In this document: in pieces, positions 60,136 through 64,000 of the stretch
Numbering within the stretch: the stretch's first letter is position 1
Layout: each line of letters starts with the position of its first letter
DNA from: Mycobacterium syngnathidarum
GTDB lineage: Bacteria > Actinomycetota > Actinomycetes > Mycobacteriales > Mycobacteriaceae
Reading direction: 5' to 3'
Assembly (NCBI RefSeq): GCF_001942625.1
Contig: NZ_MLCL01000089.1
Location: 310,001 to 374,000, forward strand
DNA length: 64,000 nt
Program-made: the position numbers and the translations under genes
The notes under the pieces: generated by a model
Seen by the model: the letters and a program-made list of their open reading frames with translations, nothing else
What the model was told of the DNA's origin: nothing
The model's database searches: none

Positions 60136-61374
60136 TTACTCGTAGGTGTAGGTCGGGGGATTCTTGGTGAGGTCGACGTAGCCGCCGAGCTCCACCCGCA
60201 CGTTCTCGTCGTCGATGTTGAACATCGGCTCGGTGGACCGCGCGGACAGCTTCATGTCGACCGCGCCCGTGACGGTTGCGTGGCCGCTGAGCCCGTCACC
60301 GAAGACTCCCGGTGGCATCCGCAGCCTCACCCTGTCGGCGTTGCTCGGCGCGGTCCAGCGCGCACTGCCGTCGATCAGGCGGTAGGAGGCGCGGCTGGCA
60401 TCCATGGGGCAGTTGGGCGGGGCCAGGGAGGTGGATTTCGCGCACTCGGTCATGACCTCCAAGATCGCCTTGTCGGCGGCTTCCTTACCCGCGTCGCTGA
60501 CTTCCAGCTCGTAATCGGCGTCCTCTTCAGGTTGCTTGTACGACGCCCCCGACTGCAGGTAGGAATCCCGGCGGTATGTCAGGGTGATGTTCGGGTTCGA
60601 GCTGCTCACTTCTATCGCACCGGGAAAGAGGTAGGCGATGCCCGACGACGGCAGCGGTTTGCCGAAGATGCTGAACGAATCCAGCAACGCCGTGGAACCT
60701 TTGGCTTTCTCTTTCTCGAAATTCAGTGCGTAGGTGGGGTATTCGACCTTGTAGGTACCGTCGCCAGATTGTTTGACGGGGATTTCCTGGTCGACGGCCT
60801 GATCGCCGAAGTTGGCCAGGACATGCACCGAGCTGGAATCCTCACCGAGGATCTTGATGTCGGTGATCGGCATCTTGTCGATCTGCTTCTTGAGCACGTC
60901 GTCGGTCAGGTAGGTCTTGTCGGGGGGCTGGTTGAGCCCGAACGACAGCGCCTTGTCCGCGTTGCCTTTTGCCAGTGCCTTCAGGTAGCCCTCGACGGCA
61001 CCACTGGCAGTCGTGGCGTCCGGGCCGGATGCACCGACCACCACGACGATCCCGACCACCACCGCGACCACGAGCACCACGGCGCCGGCGATCATGCCGA
61101 ACAGCTTGCGGCGATTCTTGGGTGGGGTGCGGTAGGAGGGTGGATCGAATGACGGGGCGCCGAACGGGTGAGCACCAGATGGAAAAGGCGCATTCCCTTG
61201 AGGATTGGCGTATCCGCCGGGGAACGGCGGGGCGCCGGGGGGTGGAGCACCGAACGCCGGGCCCGGTGAAAACGGCCCCGGGACCGGCGACGGCGGGCGG
61301 GCCGGGGGCGGAAAGCCTTGGGGCGGCTGAGATGCATCGCCGCCGATGGGATTGTCTCCCCCGAAGTTGGTCAC
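60136..61374 (-). CDS. Paralogue 3 of proline-rich membrane protein with conserved extracytoplasmic domain
   Basis: This 412-residue protein has a Pro/Gly/Phe-rich N-terminal half (to about residue 85) and a membrane segment (LFGMIAGAVVLVVAVVVGIVVVVG). The extracytoplasmic domain contains SGAVEGYLKALAKGNADKAL, YLTDDVLKKQIDKMPITDIK, FGKPLPSSGIAYLFPG and two cysteines (CAKSTSLAPPNCP). It is paralogous to the next two genes. The AVEGYLKALAKG motif is like NTF2-type DUF4878 domains. Its GTG has a GGGAG site. It is adjacent to moxR and cotranscribed. Confidence 0.85.
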   Translation of the reverse strand: MTNFGGDNPIGGDASQPPQGFPPPARPPSPVPGPFSPGPAFGAPPPGAPPFPGGYANPQGNAPFPSGAHPFGAPSFDPPSYRTPPKNRRKLFGMIAGAVVLVVAVVVGIVVVVGASGPDATTASGAVEGYLKALAKGNADKALSFGLNQPPDKTYLTDDVLKKQIDKMPITDIKILGEDSSSVHVLANFGDQAVDQEIPVKQSGDGTYKVEYPTYALNFEKEKAKGSTALLDSFSIFGKPLPSSGIAYLFPGAIEVSSSNPNITLTYRRDSYLQSGASYKQPEEDADYELEVSDAGKEAADKAILEVMTECAKSTSLAPPNCPMDASRASYRLIDGSARWTAPSNADRVRLRMPPGVFGDGLSGHATVTGAVDMKLSARSTEPMFNIDDENVRVELGGYVDLTKNPPTYTYE

Positions 61375-61405
61375 AGCATCTCCCGCTCGGTCGCCGTCAT
61401 CTTCA

Positions 61406-62533
61406 CTAGTTCGTAGAAACTGTCGGCGGTTGCACGCCGATGTTCACCTCGACCTGGTCCGAGATGCTCAGGGAGTTGTCGATGACCCGCCCGGTCCTCT
61501 TCTCGACGGCGGTGAAGGGCACGTTGAGGCCGCCCACCTGGACCACAGTTGTGTGATCGGGAAGCCGGAAGATGTCCGGGGGCAAGTCGACCGGGCCGCG
61601 CACACGCATCGTGCTCATGTCGTAGGTGTCGGTCCAGATTCCGGTGAGGATGTCTCCGCACCCGGTGTGATCACCCGGGTTGAAGCACTTGTTGATCCAG
61701 GCCAGCACGGCGTCCTGCGCCGCTTTGAGTCCATCGGGGCCCATCGAGAACTTCGGCTTCACGCCCGTGTCCTTGAATGCAGAAACGTCGTCGAGGGTGG
61801 TCGGTGGCAGCTCGTTGACCTTGACATACGGTGTGGCTGTGCCCATTTCGAGGTAGCCCGGAAAGACGTAGAAGTGCCGGCTCTGCGGCAGCGGCTTGCC
61901 GAACACGGTCAACGCCTCGGCCGCCTCGGGGTCTCCGTAGCCGTGGATCTCTTCGGTGGTGGCATCGACGAACGCCGCCGAGAGCTTCCACTGGTTGTCG
62001 ACCACGACCATGTCGAGCTTTCCTTCGGTGCGCTGGCCACCGAACTTCGCGGCAACCTTCACCACGGCGGTCCGCTTGTCGGTGTCGGGTTTCCTGCCCT
62101 CCTCCCCGATCACCTGCACCTCGGTGATGGGCAACTTGTCCAGCTGCTTCTTCAAGACGTCACTGGTCAGAAAGTCGGTGGTCGCCGGTTGAGTGGCGCT
62201 GAGGTCCAGCGCCGCCTGCGCATCGCCTCGCGACAGGGCTTCCATGTAGGCCTTGGCGACCTCCGTCGGCGCGCCGTCGGGATTGAAACTGGCGCCCTCA
62301 TCCCCCTTGCCCAACAGGAACGCCACGATGACGCCGATCACCGCGAGAACGGCCACCGTCGCCGCGGCGGTGATGATCAGTGGTTTGCGGTTCTTAGCCG
62401 GCCGCGTCCTCCCGCCGCCGGGCGGGAACGAAGGACCGCCGAAGCCTGGTTGCGGGGCGGGCTGGTCGAAACGTGGAGGCGGCGCAGCGCCCTGGGACGG
62501 GTTGGACCCGGGCCGGTCAGCAAAATTCGTCAC
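61406..62533 (-). CDS. Paralogue 2 of proline-rich membrane protein
   Basis: This 375-residue protein has a shorter proline-rich tail, a membrane segment (ITAAATVAVLAVIGVIVAFLLG, about residues 52-75) and the conserved domain. The blocks are KAYMEALSRGDAQAAL, FLTSDVLKKQLDKLPITEVQ, FGKPLPQSRHFYVFPGYLEMG and the Cys pair CFNPGDHTGCG. It is clearly paralogous to its neighbours yet more divergent in the C-terminal part. GTG 62533 has GGAG 8 bases upstream. Confidence 0.85.
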   Translation of the reverse strand: MTNFADRPGSNPSQGAAPPPRFDQPAPQPGFGGPSFPPGGGRTRPAKNRKPLIITAAATVAVLAVIGVIVAFLLGKGDEGASFNPDGAPTEVAKAYMEALSRGDAQAALDLSATQPATTDFLTSDVLKKQLDKLPITEVQVIGEEGRKPDTDKRTAVVKVAAKFGGQRTEGKLDMVVVDNQWKLSAAFVDATTEEIHGYGDPEAAEALTVFGKPLPQSRHFYVFPGYLEMGTATPYVKVNELPPTTLDDVSAFKDTGVKPKFSMGPDGLKAAQDAVLAWINKCFNPGDHTGCGDILTGIWTDTYDMSTMRVRGPVDLPPDIFRLPDHTTVVQVGGLNVPFTAVEKRTGRVIDNSLSISDQVEVNIGVQPPTVSTN

Positions 62534-62549
62534 GTTGGTTTCTCCGCGC

Positions 62550-63860
62550 TCAGGCTCTGTCGAAATCGATCACGGGCGGGTTCTCGGTCATGTCGGCGTT
62601 GCCGAAGACGGACGCCAAGAACGTCCCCGTTTCCGTCGAGCCCGACTCGGTGCGGACGGAGATGCCGAATTCGGCGTTGCCGATGATCATGACCTTGCCC
62701 GTCTTCTCATCCATGAAGTTGATGGTGACGGCGTCGAGGTCGGACGGAGCTGTCCATTTCGCGGAGTCGGGCACGAAGTCGGACCGAGCGGCCTTGTTCG
62801 GGCATTTCGGCGGCTCGAGACTGGTGCTCTCGGCGCACTTTTCCAACGCCTTCTTCAACTCGTCCCGCACGATCTGGCGGCCGTCGTCGCTGACCTTGAT
62901 GTCGGGGTAGACGACTCTGCTCATGGTCGAGATCTCATACAGAGTCGGGTCGGCGTTGCCCACGGCCGGCGAGTTGTCCACCTCCAGGGCCGGGTTCGAA
63001 CTACCCATCTCGACCAGTCCTGGGAACACATAAGCCTTGCCGCTCTTGGGAACAGGCTTGTCCCATACCGTGATGGACTTGGCAAGATCGGGATTCATGT
63101 CGTCGATCTTGAATTCGACTGACATCGCCGCCGAATCCAACTTCCACCCCTGCCCTGGTGGCGGCTTGTCCAGCACGATGCGCTCGTCGCTGTCGACGCC
63201 TCCGACTTTCGCGATCACGTGCACCATGGCACCGCCGTTGGTCGTGGGGATGTCGCCGAGAATCTTGACGTCGGTGATGGGGAACTTCTCCATCTGCTTT
63301 TTGAGGATCTCGTCGGTGAGCATCGAGGTGTCCGGCGGTTGATCGCGGCCCAGCGACAACGCTGTCTTCGCATCGCCACGCTGCAAGGCCTCCAGATAGG
63401 CCGTCACCGCCTCGCCGGCGTTCCCGGTGCCGCCGTCGTACCCACCGCCGCCGCTGAACACCACGACGCCACCGACGATCAGTGCTACCGCCACGACGCC
63501 GGCGCCCGCGCCGAGCAGGATCCGGCGGCCCCGCTTGGTGGACGGAAGCCTCAGGAGTGGTTTGCGCGCAGGCTTGGGGGTGGGCATCGGGATATATCCG
63601 GGGCCACCACCGGCGAACTGTGGTGGGGTGCCGTACGGACCCGGCTGCGGTGGACCGGCGCCCCACTGCGGAGCAGGGGCCGGCGCCGGCGGCGGCGGCA
63701 GTGGCGGCGCACCGAACAACTGCCCACCTGCGGGCCCCTGCGGGTACTGCGGCCCGGGGTTGGCGCCCCAGCCCGATTGCTGTGGTGGGGGTGGTCCTTG
63801 CGGGCCCGGGCCCGGTTGGCTGCCGAACGGGCCCGGGCCACCGAAGCCCCCGCCTGTCAC
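62550..63860 (-). CDS. Paralogue 1 of proline-rich membrane protein
   Basis: This 436-residue protein is the first of the three. It has a long Pro/Gly/Gln-rich N-terminus and a membrane segment (ILLGAGAGVVAVALIVGGVVVFS). The conserved domain has VTAYLEALQRGDAKTAL, MLTDEILKKQMEKFPITDVK, WDKPVPKSGKAYVFPGLVEMG and CAESTSLEPPKCP. It is closer to paralogue 3 than to paralogue 2. GTG 63860 follows GGGACGAG. It is the first gene of the operon. Confidence 0.85.
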   Translation of the reverse strand: MTGGGFGGPGPFGSQPGPGPQGPPPPQQSGWGANPGPQYPQGPAGGQLFGAPPLPPPPAPAPAPQWGAGPPQPGPYGTPPQFAGGGPGYIPMPTPKPARKPLLRLPSTKRGRRILLGAGAGVVAVALIVGGVVVFSGGGGYDGGTGNAGEAVTAYLEALQRGDAKTALSLGRDQPPDTSMLTDEILKKQMEKFPITDVKILGDIPTTNGGAMVHVIAKVGGVDSDERIVLDKPPPGQGWKLDSAAMSVEFKIDDMNPDLAKSITVWDKPVPKSGKAYVFPGLVEMGSSNPALEVDNSPAVGNADPTLYEISTMSRVVYPDIKVSDDGRQIVRDELKKALEKCAESTSLEPPKCPNKAARSDFVPDSAKWTAPSDLDAVTINFMDEKTGKVMIIGNAEFGISVRTESGSTETGTFLASVFGNADMTENPPVIDFDRA

Positions 63861-63966
63861 GAGCTCGTCCCAACGATCAGCATGGACCGCACCGCATCCC
63901 CCGAATCCTCACCACCGACCAGACCTGCGCGCGGTGTCTGGTAGCCACACGGCGGTGACCGTCAGA

Positions 63967-63994
63967 ATCCTAACCGCAGCTGCCGGGGTTCACA
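63967..63994 (-). promoter_or_regulatory. Possible promoter of the MoxR-VWA operon
   Basis: On the minus strand, TGTGAA (63994-63989) and TAGGAT (63972-63967) are separated by 16 bases and placed about 105 bases before the first gene. The spacing and -35 are imperfect, so this is tentative. The remaining upstream bases lie near the window edge and hold nothing else I can support. Confidence 0.3.
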
Positions 63995-64000
63995 GGCACT

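Overview
This 64 kb, GC-rich window is chromosomal DNA from a mycobacterium, most likely a fast-growing Mycolicibacterium. Signs of this are a mycobacterial-type rpoB with an M. smegmatis-like N-terminus, hadABC, two mycolic-acid-methyltransferase-family genes, mceG/mkl, and a recC-recB-recD operon. Much of the gene order matches, in inverted orientation, the M. tuberculosis block from recD (Rv0629c) to rpoC (Rv0668). I saw no insertion sequence, prophage, rRNA or CRISPR array.

Layout. 1-753: end-truncated AbiEi-like/DUF559 protein. 892-11497 (minus): rpoC, rpoB, mkl (ABC ATPase for Mce lipid importers), rplL and rplJ, with an L10-type leader, promoters and hairpin terminators. 11519-22300: accessory and sugar-related genes: DUF1772/HxlR pair, ROK kinase, an Rv0649-like protein (the 'FabD2' label is doubtful), a large GH38 alpha-mannosidase, an endonuclease/phosphatase-fold protein, a nucleotidyltransferase-like protein, a WYL regulator with two DinB-fold proteins, and a TetR regulator. 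22321-27760 (plus): MpaB-type oxygenase, ABC1 kinase, LipG-like hydrolase and two SAM-dependent cyclopropane/methoxy-mycolate-type methyltransferases. 27855-29796: double YCII protein and ECF42-type sigma factor. 29847-34689 (minus): rplA, rplK, nusG, secE, tRNA-Trp, hadC-hadB-hadA, rpmG, tRNA-Met and tRNA-Thr.

34735-41606: nsrR-hmp nitric-oxide defence operon, metallo-beta-lactamase-fold hydrolase, DUF2235 protein, an acidic-tailed membrane protein, an EchA3-like crotonase, a second AbiEi/DUF559 protein and a MarR regulator. 41603-51002: MFS exporter, then recC-recB-recD in overlapping reading frames. 50999-54346: two small membrane proteins, a secreted serine lipase and a TetR regulator.

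54358-63860 (minus): a tight nine-gene operon. Three tandem paralogues come first: proline-rich, single-pass membrane proteins with a conserved extracytoplasmic domain. They are followed by MoxR AAA+ ATPase, DUF58, a short membrane protein, two membrane VWA proteins and a TPR/proline-rich protein. This resembles the Bat/MoxR-VWA chaperone layout with a paralogue family attached, and it is the best candidate here for a poorly described system. The neighbourhood is the core information-processing locus (transcription, ribosome, secretion, DNA repair) interleaved with envelope-lipid genes and small regulator-target pairs inserted between conserved blocks.
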